Both the position numbers and the translations under genes were made by a program. DNA of 64,000 bases from NCBI GenBank assembly GCA_965219165.1, contig CBDCMW010000002.1, forward strand, positions 1,302,001 through 1,366,000, in the 5' to 3' direction. The DNA is from Aldehydirespirator sp965219165 (GTDB lineage Bacteria > Actinomycetota > Acidimicrobiia > Acidimicrobiales > Aldehydirespiratoraceae). Below, in pieces: positions 17,201 through 24,790 of this stretch. Below the pieces are notes generated by a model. The model worked only from the letters and a program-made list of their open reading frames with translations, did not search any database and was not told the origin of the DNA. Position 1 is the stretch's first letter, and every line of letters starts with the position of its first letter.

Positions 17201-18239
17201 CCATGAGGGCGACCACTCTCCGAACCGGCAGACCGAGGCCGATGAGCTTGGCGAGGTGCCGGCCAGCAAGGAACTCCGCGACCTGGCGGTGCATGGGAGC
17301 TCTCAGCCCTTCACTGTGAGCGGTGAACAGCTTCGTGCCCAGCGCGTGCTCTAGGTCGTCACGAGACAATTCGCTAGGAGCCTCACGGAGTGAGGCAAGA
17401 GCAACGAATGAAGGCACTGCGACGCTCAAAGGCAGCGAGCACCCGCCCATACCCGAGAGCAACTGCAGCGCACACAAGTAACCGGCCGCGTCCAAGATTG
17501 TCGACGCCGGCCTGACTCTGGAACCCGCCAAGTGCTCAGGGTTTGCTTCAGCAGCCATCTCGCGGCAGGCGATCTCGAAGGCCTCCCGCCGGGTCTCGGG
17601 CCGCTCACCGCCCTGCTTGACCGCAACAGCCAACAGTTCCAGCGTCAGCGGATTGCCCAGCATCGCCCCGAGGCCCAGTTGATGCGCTTCGGCCATGAAC
17701 GCTCGGCCGTCGGGCACAGAATGCCGCGACTCCAAGAGCTCGCAGGCCGACTGCTCGCTGAGCGGGTCGAGGCGCAGCACAGTGATCCTCGAATCGGGCG
17801 ACACGGCCTTGAGGCTGTGACGATCACTGTGTCCGAGCCAGTCTGCCTCGCGGCAGGAGATTCGGAAGCCTGGCGGACGGAGCCGGTCGAGCCGGTTGCG
17901 GATCTCGTCCAGGGGAACTCTCGAGTCCGTCTTGCCCGCGCGGATCTCGTCGAGGCCGTCGATGAAGAGGATCCTCTGGCACCACTCCGGATGCGAGTCG
18001 AGGTCCATGGTGATGAAGTCCCTCGCACTGCGCATCAGCGCGGTGTGACCGAGTTCCTTGTGCTCGCGGTCGAACTCCGTCGTCTTGCCCGCTCCGGGAT
18101 CGCCGAGGAGAACGTAGGCGGGTGTCGAGCGGAACTCGGTCAGCGTCGTGCTCTCACCAAGAAGCGGGCGGACGTCGCCGCCGTCACCGGCTCCCTCGTC
18201 GCGCAGTTCGGTGCAGGTGCGGGGCACGACGGTACTCAT
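14112..18239 (-). CDS. NACHT-like STAND ATPase, C-terminus frameshifted
   Basis: The start is the ATG overlapping the upstream stop as ATGA, giving 1375 residues. Walker A is GDPGAGKT at 46-53 and the NACHT-type Walker B is ILFIDGLDEI at 90-99. RISCREADW follows as a sensor-like motif. The middle thousand residues are helical and repeat-like (HEAT/TPR-type), with a charged coiled coil near 790-830. The last 75 residues are off-frame translation; the true end is the decayed nuclease-like segment described separately. Bacterial NACHT and related STAND proteins act as phage sensors that trigger an effector. A defence role here is inferred from architecture and gene pairing, not from neighbouring known systems. 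Confidence 0.8.
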   Translation of the reverse strand: MSTVVPRTCTELRDEGAGDGGDVRPLLGESTTLTEFRSTPAYVLLGDPGAGKTTEFDREHKELGHTALMRSARDFITMDLDSHPEWCQRILFIDGLDEIRAGKTDSRVPLDEIRNRLDRLRPPGFRISCREADWLGHSDRHSLKAVSPDSRITVLRLDPLSEQSACELLESRHSVPDGRAFMAEAHQLGLGAMLGNPLTLELLAVAVKQGGERPETRREAFEIACREMAAEANPEHLAGSRVRPASTILDAAGYLCALQLLSGMGGCSLPLSVAVPSFVALASLREAPSELSRDDLEHALGTKLFTAHSEGLRAPMHRQVAEFLAGRHLAKLIGLGLPVRRVVALMVSPSDERVVTSLRGLSAWLAAHSREARPRLIDADPVGVGLYGDIGDLTTHEKKQMLESLSTFATEASLLGHQRQDGRSFGYRDDTAWAFRTLAAADMVPTMRELLLGASTSATDDRLVTLILGTLSHADDPQSVADLRGDLKAILWSEAGSTQIRKRVLTAYLHIVPPSDDRTRALRSLLEASQDGSVPDPDDEVRGALLENLYPDAIAPSEVWRYALPRNHDLFGAFWRFWDQTLLARSSDQHLAELLDSLHEDAARLIPALTQSRREVPPAELLARCLEANGEDQEPARLYGWLATAGDLLGRSDRNEEPARRVRAWLEARPEVQKEIVLNWLRQRDPDDALRPLGYWYCAALHGSTLPPDFGLWCLDQAIQIGETEPAVSQALLCQAYRSLHEPSTSGGLTLEAMRERTRGHPALAQRLDELCERRSTSSAEDDERHRELEELREQRRQKQRQRQKDWANNLRAELDDLCNNRFFAPDLHTLAQVYLGMGAGADREVSPQQLIRDFIGGDDGVLVDAVMGAIRGALFRDDVPEADQTVALHLESRHSWLAYPVLASLHLLDEEDPARLDRIDAERKRRALAIHYCVPRDDESPSWHDRWFQQEPDLVLEVLYRCAVPALRAGAEFVPCLNILDSFGGRDDSIPVLAFDASTGLLEARPATPRFGGHDDLIHDTRLRVLDSIPARGPNKQMGLLDNLLARAMQHPDRASLRELAARKLLLKSMGVAQRVRWLAVDALLSAGPSLQPVKEYVSANGREVRVRHLAEFLRRTSRRDDMRRSVLADVREPEVLRDAIEILGPSFGPVQWGESGWITLGMEISELLGVLITQLGTLANDDTDRVFRELINNPRLERWRDRLTEARERHRVINRDASFRHPGLDEVLHTLSRGAPANAADLAALLQDRIADISADLRGGDSNPWRQYWNEDRYGHPSEAKPENSCRDALVEATEESPAPRGSDLGPRGPVRIGDSCRHPGQLPRTSTCLSRSRRTRTPTSGALYADSSSPSTRPIRRHRATASTWFSGSAPT

Positions 18240-19498
18240 GGGGCCTCGATCCAATAGTCGGCCGGCCTCGACAGGAACTCGCCCAGTTCCATGTCCTCAC
18301 CAACGACGAGCGTGGCCTGCGGGTTGAAGCGCCGCTCGAACTCGGCTAGGCCCGAGCGTCGCGCCCGCCTCCTTCCGCTCTTCACCTCGATTGCGACCGT
18401 TCGCGGCCCCCTGTGGAGGACGAAGTCGACTTCGTCGTCGCCGTCGCGCCAATACCTCACCTCGGTACGCGGCGAAGCCGTGTTGAGGAGATGAGCCCCG
18501 ATCGCACTCTCGACCATGCGACCCCATTGCGAGCGATCGGCGCGGGCCTCATCGAAGGTGTACCCGGAGACGACGGCCATCAGCGCCGTGTTGAGCACGT
18601 TCAGCTTGGGGGACGAGCCCCTCGTCAACACCGGTCGCTCAGTGTGCTTGAACAGCCCTGTCAGCAGGCCCGCATTCGAGAGCAGCGTGAGGTAGCGGCT
18701 GAGTGTGACCGTGTTCCCAGCGTCCTGAAGCTGGCCGAGCATCTTGTTGTACGACAGCTCCTGTCCCGAGTACAGAGCCCCCAACTCGAACAGGCGCTTG
18801 AGCAGTGCCGGCTTGTCGACTCGTGTCATGGAGAGCACGTCACGCTCGATGTTGGGCTCGATCAGCGCCTCGCGGACATAGGCGTGCCAGCGCTCGAAGT
18901 CGTGGATCCACTGCGCCGCGCCGGGGTAGCCGCCGAAGTAGATGTACTGCTCCAGGTCTATGCCGAACGCCTCGGACATCTCTGGAAGGGTCCAGTGAGT
19001 GACCCGCACCGGCTCGAAGCGCCCCGCGAGGCTCTCGCTCAGACCGGCCTGCATCAACAGCGGCGCGGAGCCGAGAATGACGACGTGCAAAGGGCAGTCC
19101 CTGTCCCGGTCGGCATCCCAAAGGCCCTTGACGGCTTCGGACCAGCCGCGGATCTTCTGGATCTCATCGAGGACGAGAACGAATCCTCGCCCCGAGTCCC
19201 ACGCCAGTTGCCTGCTGGCCTCCCACGTCTCCACCAACCATCGGCGGTCGCGCACCGCGCCCGGAACCGTCGAGTAGCCAGTGCGGGCTGGCGCCGGACC
19301 CGATGCCAGCCCAGATCCGATCTCGCCGGGCCTGTCGACGGCCTCCAGCCGGTAGGGCCGCTCTGAGGGCGCGAGCGCTTGGTGGACCGCGGTCGTCTTG
19401 CCCGTCTGCCGCGGGCCGAAGACCGCGATGAGCCGCTGCGGCGGCTCCGACAACCGCTCGACGAGCGTCTCCACCTGCTGGCGCTGGTACTCGGCCAT
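18236..19498 (-). CDS. AAA_14 / DUF4143 ATPase
   Basis: The protein has 420 residues. The N-terminal AAA_14 domain has Walker A GPRQTGKTT (about 29-37) and Walker B VLVLDEIQKI (about 108-117). The C-terminal DUF4143 part ends in a PD-(D/E)xK-like core (EVDFVLHRGPRTVAIEVKSG). These proteins are widespread and their biochemical role is poorly defined; some act as transferred accessory ATPases. Its stop overlaps the start of the NACHT-like gene, so the pair is translationally coupled. It is the first gene of the unit and a palindrome lies in its upstream region. Confidence 0.88.
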   Translation of the reverse strand: MAEYQRQQVETLVERLSEPPQRLIAVFGPRQTGKTTAVHQALAPSERPYRLEAVDRPGEIGSGLASGPAPARTGYSTVPGAVRDRRWLVETWEASRQLAWDSGRGFVLVLDEIQKIRGWSEAVKGLWDADRDRDCPLHVVILGSAPLLMQAGLSESLAGRFEPVRVTHWTLPEMSEAFGIDLEQYIYFGGYPGAAQWIHDFERWHAYVREALIEPNIERDVLSMTRVDKPALLKRLFELGALYSGQELSYNKMLGQLQDAGNTVTLSRYLTLLSNAGLLTGLFKHTERPVLTRGSSPKLNVLNTALMAVVSGYTFDEARADRSQWGRMVESAIGAHLLNTASPRTEVRYWRDGDDEVDFVLHRGPRTVAIEVKSGRRRARRSGLAEFERRFNPQATLVVGEDMELGEFLSRPADYWIEAP

Positions 19499-19526
19499 GA
19501 GACCAGCGTATCAGGCGATTACGTAT

Positions 19527-19544
19527 CTGAGAATGTTTACTCAG
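19527..19544. promoter_or_regulatory. Small palindrome upstream of the ATPase pair
   Basis: CTGAG and CTCAG arms flank AATGTTTA, in the AT-richer gap 29-46 bp upstream of the DUF4143 start. It could be an operator. The rest of the gap to 19724 shows nothing clear. Confidence 0.3.
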
Positions 19545-19724
19545 AATAGTAATTGGAGTGCTCCCGCGTCGGGATAGTCGCGGACCTCCATGGGTCTACC
19601 ACGGCGGCAGATCCATCGTTGGCCGCGGTCGGGGACTGGCGGGGACGGGGGCTGGGCGGGCCCTGACCCCGCGCCGCGGCGCCTGCGGCTCCTTGTGCGG
19701 CCGGTGCTGCGGCACAATGGCGCG

Positions 19725-20552
19725 GTGGACGGTGCGGGCGGCTTGGACGTAGTCGGCTGGCCCGTGGTGGCGGCGTCGCTGTCGCTGGTGGCGCTGGCAC
19801 TGGCGCTGGGTTGGGCGCTGGGCCTGCGCATCGGCCGCGATGTGGTCGTGGCCGTGGTGCGGGCCGCGGCGCAGCTGCTCGCGGTGGGTGCGGTGCTGGC
19901 GCTGATCTTCGAGTCGGCCGCGGCGGGCTGGCTGGCGGTGGCCTGGGTGGCGGTCATGGTCGGGGTAGCCACAGGGGTCGTCCGTCGCCGGGCCCGGCAT
20001 CGCATCGCCTGGCTCACGCCGGTCACGGGCGCGGTAGTCCTGGCCTCGGCGGCCGTCAGCCTGGCGGTGACCTTCGGCCTGGGGGTGCTGCCGTATGAGC
20101 CCGCGTCGGTAGTGGTGGTAGCGGGCATCACCATCGGCAACGCGGTGCCCTCCGCGGTGCTGGCCGTGGACCAGGCGGTGGGGCTGTGCCGCGACCGGGT
20201 CGGGGAGATAGAGGCGGCGCTGGCTCTCGGTCTCAGCCGACGCCAGATTGTGAGGTTCGTGGCGCCGCGGGCGGCCCGGTCGGCTCTGATCCCCCAGGTC
20301 GAGCGGACCAAGGTGGTGGGCCTGATCGCGCTGCCCGGCGCCATGACCGGCCTGCTGCTGGCCGGCGTGGATCCGGTGGATGCCGTGGTGATCCAGATCC
20401 TGGTGATGTACCTGGTGCTGGGCACCGCGGCTATCTGCGTGGTGGCGCTGGTCGGCACGGTCGCCGTGGCTGCCACCGACGGCCGTGGCGGCGCGGCCCG
20501 CTGGGCGCGTGCCGGCGCCGGGGTGCACGAGCCGGCCGTGGCGAGGCGATAA
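19725..20552 (+). CDS. FetB/YbbM (UPF0014) family ABC permease
   Basis: This membrane protein of about 275 residues has seven hydrophobic segments. The conserved loop EIEAALALGLSRRQIVRFVAPRAARSAL is cut short here to its key part, ALGLSRRQ, with GAMTGLLLAG after it. E. coli FetAB of this family exports iron. No ATP-binding partner lies next to it. The GTG start is chosen because the in-frame sequence upstream is Arg/Pro-rich and unlike a membrane protein N-terminus; a later TTG is possible. Confidence 0.8.
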   Translation: MDGAGGLDVVGWPVVAASLSLVALALALGWALGLRIGRDVVVAVVRAAAQLLAVGAVLALIFESAAAGWLAVAWVAVMVGVATGVVRRRARHRIAWLTPVTGAVVLASAAVSLAVTFGLGVLPYEPASVVVVAGITIGNAVPSAVLAVDQAVGLCRDRVGEIEAALALGLSRRQIVRFVAPRAARSALIPQVERTKVVGLIALPGAMTGLLLAGVDPVDAVVIQILVMYLVLGTAAICVVALVGTVAVAATDGRGGAARWARAGAGVHEPAVARR

Positions 20553-20625
20553 TGCAGTGGCCGAACGGACGGATGGGCCCACGAGCGCCTGCTGTCCGCC
20601 TAACCCTCTTGGAAGGATCCCTTTC

Positions 20626-21084
20626 ATGGCGAATCCCATACCCGACGACTATCCGAGAATCTCCACCTACCTTTGCGCGGACGGCGCGTCCGAGGCCATC
20701 GACTTCTACACGCGCGTGTTCGGGTTCACCGAGCGGCGCCGCATGACCTTCGAGGGCCGTGTCGGCCATTGCGAGCTTGAGCTGGGCGACTCGCTGGTCA
20801 TGGTGTCCGACGAGTATCCCGAGATGGGCGTGATCGGCCCCAAGACGCTGGGCGGTACCCCGATGTCGATGAACGTCTACGTCGAGGACGCCGACGCCAC
20901 CTTCGCGGCGGCGCTGGCGGCCGGAGCGACCGAGCTGCGGCCGGTCCAGGACCAGTTCTACGGCGACCGGTCCGGGCAGTTCGAGGATCCGTGGGGCCAC
21001 CGCTGGGGCGTGGCCAGCCACGTCGAGGACGTGGACGACGACGAGCTCGACCGGCGCGCCGCCGAGATGATGAGCGAAGGCTGA
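20626..21084 (+). CDS. VOC family (glyoxalase/PhnB-like) protein
   Basis: This 152-residue protein has the paired beta-alpha-beta-beta-beta modules of the VOC superfamily: ASEAIDFYTRVFGF near the N-terminus and QFEDPWGHRWGVA near residues 117-129. PhnB-like members lack a known substrate. GGAAGGA precedes the ATG. It is followed 6 bp later by thrH, so the two may be co-transcribed. Confidence 0.85.
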   Translation: MANPIPDDYPRISTYLCADGASEAIDFYTRVFGFTERRRMTFEGRVGHCELELGDSLVMVSDEYPEMGVIGPKTLGGTPMSMNVYVEDADATFAAALAAGATELRPVQDQFYGDRSGQFEDPWGHRWGVASHVEDVDDDELDRRAAEMMSEG

Positions 21085-21090
21085 GTAACG

Positions 21091-21708
21091 GTGCCCTCGC
21101 CGCCGCAGCCCCTCGCCGTGCTCGACGTGGAGGGCGTTCTCACCCCCGAGGTGTGGATCGCGGTGGCCGAGCGCACCGGCATCGACTTCCTGCGCCGCAC
21201 CACGCGCGACGAGCCCGACTACGACGTGCTGATGAAGGGCAGGATCGCGGCCCTCGACAAGGCTGGCATCACCATGACCACGATCATGGACGTGGTCGAG
21301 GGCCTGGCCCCGCTCGACGGTGCCCTCGATTTCCTGCGGGAACTCCAGTCGCGCATGCCCGTGGTGCTGCTGTCGGACACCTTCGAGCAGTTCGGCCGCC
21401 CGCTGATGGCGCAACTGGGGTGGCCGCTGCTGCTGTGCCACACGCTGGTGGTGGAGGGCGACCGCATCGCTGACTACCGGCTGCGCCTGCCCGACCAGAA
21501 GGCGAGGGCCGTCGAGGCCTTCCGCTCGCTCAACTACCGGGTGTTGGCGGTGGGGGACTCCTACAACGACATGACCATGCTGGCCGCGGCCGATGCCGGG
21601 GTGCTGTTCCGGGCCCCGGCCAATGTGCGGGCCGAGCATCCGCAGTACCCATGCTGCACCGCCTACGACGACCTGCTTGGCCTGCTGACCGCGGCACCGG
21701 CGCCTTGA
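21091..21708 (+). CDS. thrH: ThrH-type phosphoserine phosphatase / homoserine phosphotransferase
   Basis: This 205-residue HAD-superfamily protein matches ThrH throughout. Motif I is LDVEGVLTPE at 11-20 with Asp12 as nucleophile, followed by RTTRDEPDYDVLM, VVLLSDTFEQF (motif II) and VLAVGDSYNDMTML (motif III/IV). ThrH dephosphorylates phosphoserine and can pass phosphate to homoserine. With a SerA 30 kb away it could supply serine to the folate pathway. The start is GTG; the AUG-free start agrees with the family N-terminus. Confidence 0.92.
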   Translation: MPSPPQPLAVLDVEGVLTPEVWIAVAERTGIDFLRRTTRDEPDYDVLMKGRIAALDKAGITMTTIMDVVEGLAPLDGALDFLRELQSRMPVVLLSDTFEQFGRPLMAQLGWPLLLCHTLVVEGDRIADYRLRLPDQKARAVEAFRSLNYRVLAVGDSYNDMTMLAAADAGVLFRAPANVRAEHPQYPCCTAYDDLLGLLTAAPAP

Positions 21709-21753
21709 ACCTGCTTGAGGCGGATAACTGCATACTTCGTTTTTCATAAAATA

Positions 21754-21783
21754 TTTGCACTCCTCTGATCCTTGCGCTACGGT
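21754..21783 (+). promoter_or_regulatory. Promoter of the Liv transport and catabolic array
   Basis: TTTGCA, an 18-bp spacer and TACGGT lie 34 bp before the ATG of the binding protein. They sit in the most AT-rich stretch nearby and are followed by a perfect AGGAGGAGG ribosome-binding site. This would drive the long overlapping array that follows. Confidence 0.4.
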
Positions 21784-21816
21784 CCGCGCCGAACGCTCTC
21801 AGGAGGAGGCAATCCC

Positions 21817-23139
21817 ATGAAGTTCAAGTCCGTGATCGCGCTTCTAGCGGTCTTCGCCCTCATTGGTGCTGCATGCGGTGGCGATGACGACGGCGACGAC
21901 GGCGCGGCGCCCGCCACGACGGCCGCGCCAGCCACAACGGCTGCACCAGAGCCGGAGGAGATGGCCGAGTCCGAGCCAGAGGAGGTTTCGGAGCCTGAGG
22001 AGACGGCTGAGCCGATGGGCCAGGCCGTCGACATCGAGGCTGCGCTCAACGCGGATCTAGGCAACTGCGCGCCCGCGCCCTCCGGAGAACCCATCAGGGT
22101 CGGCATGGCCATGGACTTCAGCGACGTGGTCGGCTTCGTCGACATCCCCGGCTCCAAGTTGGTGCCGCACTTCGCCAACCTGATCAACTGCAATGGCGGC
22201 GTCAACGGCTCGCCCGTCGAGGTGCGGGTCGAGGATGTCGGCGGGGACCCCACCACCGCCGGTGTCGCGGCCGAGCAACTGCTCGACTGGGGCGCTCACT
22301 TCCTTATCGGCCCGCCCTTCGCCGATTTCACCCTGCCGATCCTGCAGGCCACTGGCGGCCAGGTGCCGGTGTTCGTGGCCGCCTCGACCGAGCCCACGCT
22401 CTCCGACATGGAGAACAACTCGTTTCTGGTGACATTCGACGACCGCGGCCAGTCCAGCGCAGCAGCCGAGTGGGCCCTCGACCAGGGCATCACGCGGGCC
22501 TTCGTGTTCACCATGCCCGGCCCGTACACGGGTTATAACCCTGATGTCTTCGTGGAGGTCTTCGAGGCCGGCGGCGGCGAGATCGTCAGCATTCAGACCT
22601 ATGTGTGGGCCGAAGACACCGACTTCTCCGCCCAGGTTGCCGAGCTGTCGGAGATCCTCGAGAACAACGAGGCCTTCTTCTCGGCTGCGCTCGGCTACCA
22701 GGTCACCGCGCTCAAGGGCCAGCTTGAGGGTGCTGGGTTCGACAACATCACCTACATCGGGACCGACGCGCTGGACGCCACCGGCATCGCCTTCGAGGCC
22801 AACAACGAGGGCGTAGTCCACACGCCCCACATCAATGTCGAGCCGGGCGGGCTCAACGGCCGTCTGCTACAGGGATACTCCGACGCCAACGACGGCGAGG
22901 TGCTGGAGAGCCAGGGCTTCATGGGTCTCTACGTCGACTCGCTGCTGCTGGGCATCCAGGGCATCGTCGATTGCGGCTGCACCGATCCCGCCCAGATCGG
23001 CGACGCGGTCTCCCAGATCGAGGGCTTCGAGGGCTTCAGCGGCGTGATCACCTACGTCGGCACCACCGGCACGCCGCCCAAGGCTGTTCCGATCAAGCGG
23101 ATCGTCAATGGCGAGGACGTCCTCATCGAGATGAAGTAG
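21817..23139 (+). CDS. Branched-chain amino acid-type ABC substrate-binding lipoprotein
   Basis: The protein has 440 residues with a lipoprotein signal (MKFKSVIALLAVFALIGAAC; lipobox IGAAC). A 50-residue acidic, Ala/Thr-rich linker of the kind that spaces actinobacterial binding proteins from the membrane follows. The remainder is a type I periplasmic-binding fold (IRVGMAMDFSDVVGF; GGVNGSPVEVRVED). It captures the substrate outside the cell for the LivHMGF transporter encoded next. The ligand cannot be told; the following enzymes suggest a small amine or organic acid rather than leucine. Confidence 0.92.
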   Translation: MKFKSVIALLAVFALIGAACGGDDDGDDGAAPATTAAPATTAAPEPEEMAESEPEEVSEPEETAEPMGQAVDIEAALNADLGNCAPAPSGEPIRVGMAMDFSDVVGFVDIPGSKLVPHFANLINCNGGVNGSPVEVRVEDVGGDPTTAGVAAEQLLDWGAHFLIGPPFADFTLPILQATGGQVPVFVAASTEPTLSDMENNSFLVTFDDRGQSSAAAEWALDQGITRAFVFTMPGPYTGYNPDVFVEVFEAGGGEIVSIQTYVWAEDTDFSAQVAELSEILENNEAFFSAALGYQVTALKGQLEGAGFDNITYIGTDALDATGIAFEANNEGVVHTPHINVEPGGLNGRLLQGYSDANDGEVLESQGFMGLYVDSLLLGIQGIVDCGCTDPAQIGDAVSQIEGFEGFSGVITYVGTTGTPPKAVPIKRIVNGEDVLIEMK

Positions 23140-23192
23140 AGCCGAACCGCCGCACGCTGCCGCGAAAGCGACCGTCCACGGGAACTCGACCC

Positions 23193-23906
23193 ATGCTGCT
23201 GGAAGTGTCCGGGCTCACCACCCGGTACGGGTCGATCGCGGCATTGCGCGATGCGAGCCTGTGCGTGGGGGCCGGTGAGGTCGTCGGTCTCATCGGCCCC
23301 AACGGCGCAGGCAAGACCACCCTGCTCAACACAGTCGCCGGTCTACTCACGCCGGCCGCGGGCACGGTCAGCTTCCATGGTGCTGACATCACCGGGGCGC
23401 CACCCGAGTCGACACTGCGGGCCGGCCTGACGCTGGTCCCCGAGCATCGGCGGATCTTCACCGACTTCACGGTGGTCGAGAACCTGCGCATCGGCGGGGT
23501 GACCCTGCCTGTTGCCGAGCGCGCCGCGATGCTGGAGGAGGTTGCCGAGTTGTTCCCGTTCCTCAGGAGCAAGTGGGACACGTTGGCCGGCTACCTCTCG
23601 GGAGGAGAGGCGCAGCAGTTGGCCATAGCCCGAGCACTGATGTCCAAGCCGAGGATGCTGATGATGGACGAACCCTCCCTCGGGCTGGCGCCTGTGCTAG
23701 TGGATGCAGTCTTCGACCTGGTGTCGGAGCTGCGCGATCGGGGGCGGACGCTGCTCGTCGTGGAGCAGAACGCAGCCCGGATGCTGGAGGTGGCCGACCG
23801 CGCCTATGTGCTGCGCAGCGGGGCGGTGGTCGCCCATGGCTTGGGCGAAGAAGTCCTCGCCCGGGTCGACCTGTTCGATACCTTCGTGCGGGGGAGCGCG
23901 CCGTGA
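23193..23906 (+). CDS. livF: ABC transporter ATP-binding protein, LivF type
   Basis: This 237-residue ATPase has Walker A GPNGAGKTT (about 36-44), signature LSGGEAQQLAIARAL (usual LSGGQ replaced by LSGGE), Walker B LMMDEPSLGLAP and the H-loop region replaced by VEQN, as in LivF proteins. It energises import of the substrate bound by the upstream lipoprotein. Its stop overlaps the permease start as GTGA. Confidence 0.92.
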   Translation: MLLEVSGLTTRYGSIAALRDASLCVGAGEVVGLIGPNGAGKTTLLNTVAGLLTPAAGTVSFHGADITGAPPESTLRAGLTLVPEHRRIFTDFTVVENLRIGGVTLPVAERAAMLEEVAELFPFLRSKWDTLAGYLSGGEAQQLAIARALMSKPRMLMMDEPSLGLAPVLVDAVFDLVSELRDRGRTLLVVEQNAARMLEVADRAYVLRSGAVVAHGLGEEVLARVDLFDTFVRGSAP

Positions 23907-24790
23907 TCGAATTCACCCAGAACATCATCGACGGGCTGGGCCGAGGCAGCATCTACGCGCTGCTAGCGCTGGGCGTGGCCGTCGTCTTCGGTGTGATGCA
24001 CCTGCTGAACTTCGCTCACGGCGAGCTGATCACCGTGAGCGGCTACGCCACCTACGCGGCCTTCAACGGCGGCTGGTCCTGGTACGCCGTGGCCCCGCTG
24101 ATCGTGCTGGTGTCGATCGCCACGGCGCTGCTCATCGAGCGGATCGCTTTCAGCCGGGTGCGCGGCTCATCGGACTTCACGCAACTTCTGACCTCGTTCG
24201 GGATCCACTTCCTGGTGACTGCAGTCTTCTTGATGTACGTCGGCGCTCGTGTGCAGACCTTCCCGGAGCCGGGCTGGATTGCAGACACCTACTCGGTGGG
24301 CCCCCTCAACGTGGAAGTGTTCGACACCGTGGTCATCATCGTGACGGTCGTGACCCTGGCCATCACCGCAGCGATCCTCCAGCGCACAATGTTCGGGCTG
24401 TCGCTACGGGCCGCGGCAGCGGACTTCGATGCCGCCCGGCTGATGGGCGTCAACTCCGACCGCGTGATCCGCGGGGCTTTCGCCCTCTCGGGCGCGCTGG
24501 CCGGGATAGCCGGGATCTTCTGGCTCATGAGGGCGGGCCACACCTCGCCAACCGCGGGCATCGACCCGATGCTCAGCGGCGTGCTCGCCGCCCTCATCGG
24601 CGGGCTCGGGAGTCTGAAGGGAGCGGTGCTCGGAGGACTGGCCCTTGGTCTCGCCGAGGTGGTGCTGCGCACCTGGCTGCCCGGAACGGCTGCCGCGCTC
24701 ACCGACGGCGTCGTCTTCGCGCTGATCGCGCTGCTGTTCATCTTCCGTCCCCAGGGCCTGGTGAACGTGGCCCACGCGGAGCGGGTGTGA
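23903..24790 (+). CDS. livH: Branched-chain amino acid-type ABC permease, LivH
   Basis: This 295-residue membrane protein has the LivH pattern: GLGRGSIYALLALGVAVVFGV and LLNFAHGEL at the N-terminus, and ALSGALAGIAGIFW and GGLGSLKGAVLGG toward the end. It forms one half of the transmembrane channel. It overlaps both neighbours by a few bases, so translation is coupled through the transporter genes. Confidence 0.93.
   Translation: MIEFTQNIIDGLGRGSIYALLALGVAVVFGVMHLLNFAHGELITVSGYATYAAFNGGWSWYAVAPLIVLVSIATALLIERIAFSRVRGSSDFTQLLTSFGIHFLVTAVFLMYVGARVQTFPEPGWIADTYSVGPLNVEVFDTVVIIVTVVTLAITAAILQRTMFGLSLRAAAADFDAARLMGVNSDRVIRGAFALSGALAGIAGIFWLMRAGHTSPTAGIDPMLSGVLAALIGGLGSLKGAVLGGLALGLAEVVLRTWLPGTAAALTDGVVFALIALLFIFRPQGLVNVAHAERV

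Noticed and set aside
23704..24789. Upstream extension of the LivM-LivG frame
   Set aside because: It overlaps LivF and LivH in another frame; the ATG at 24790 overlaps the LivH stop as expected.
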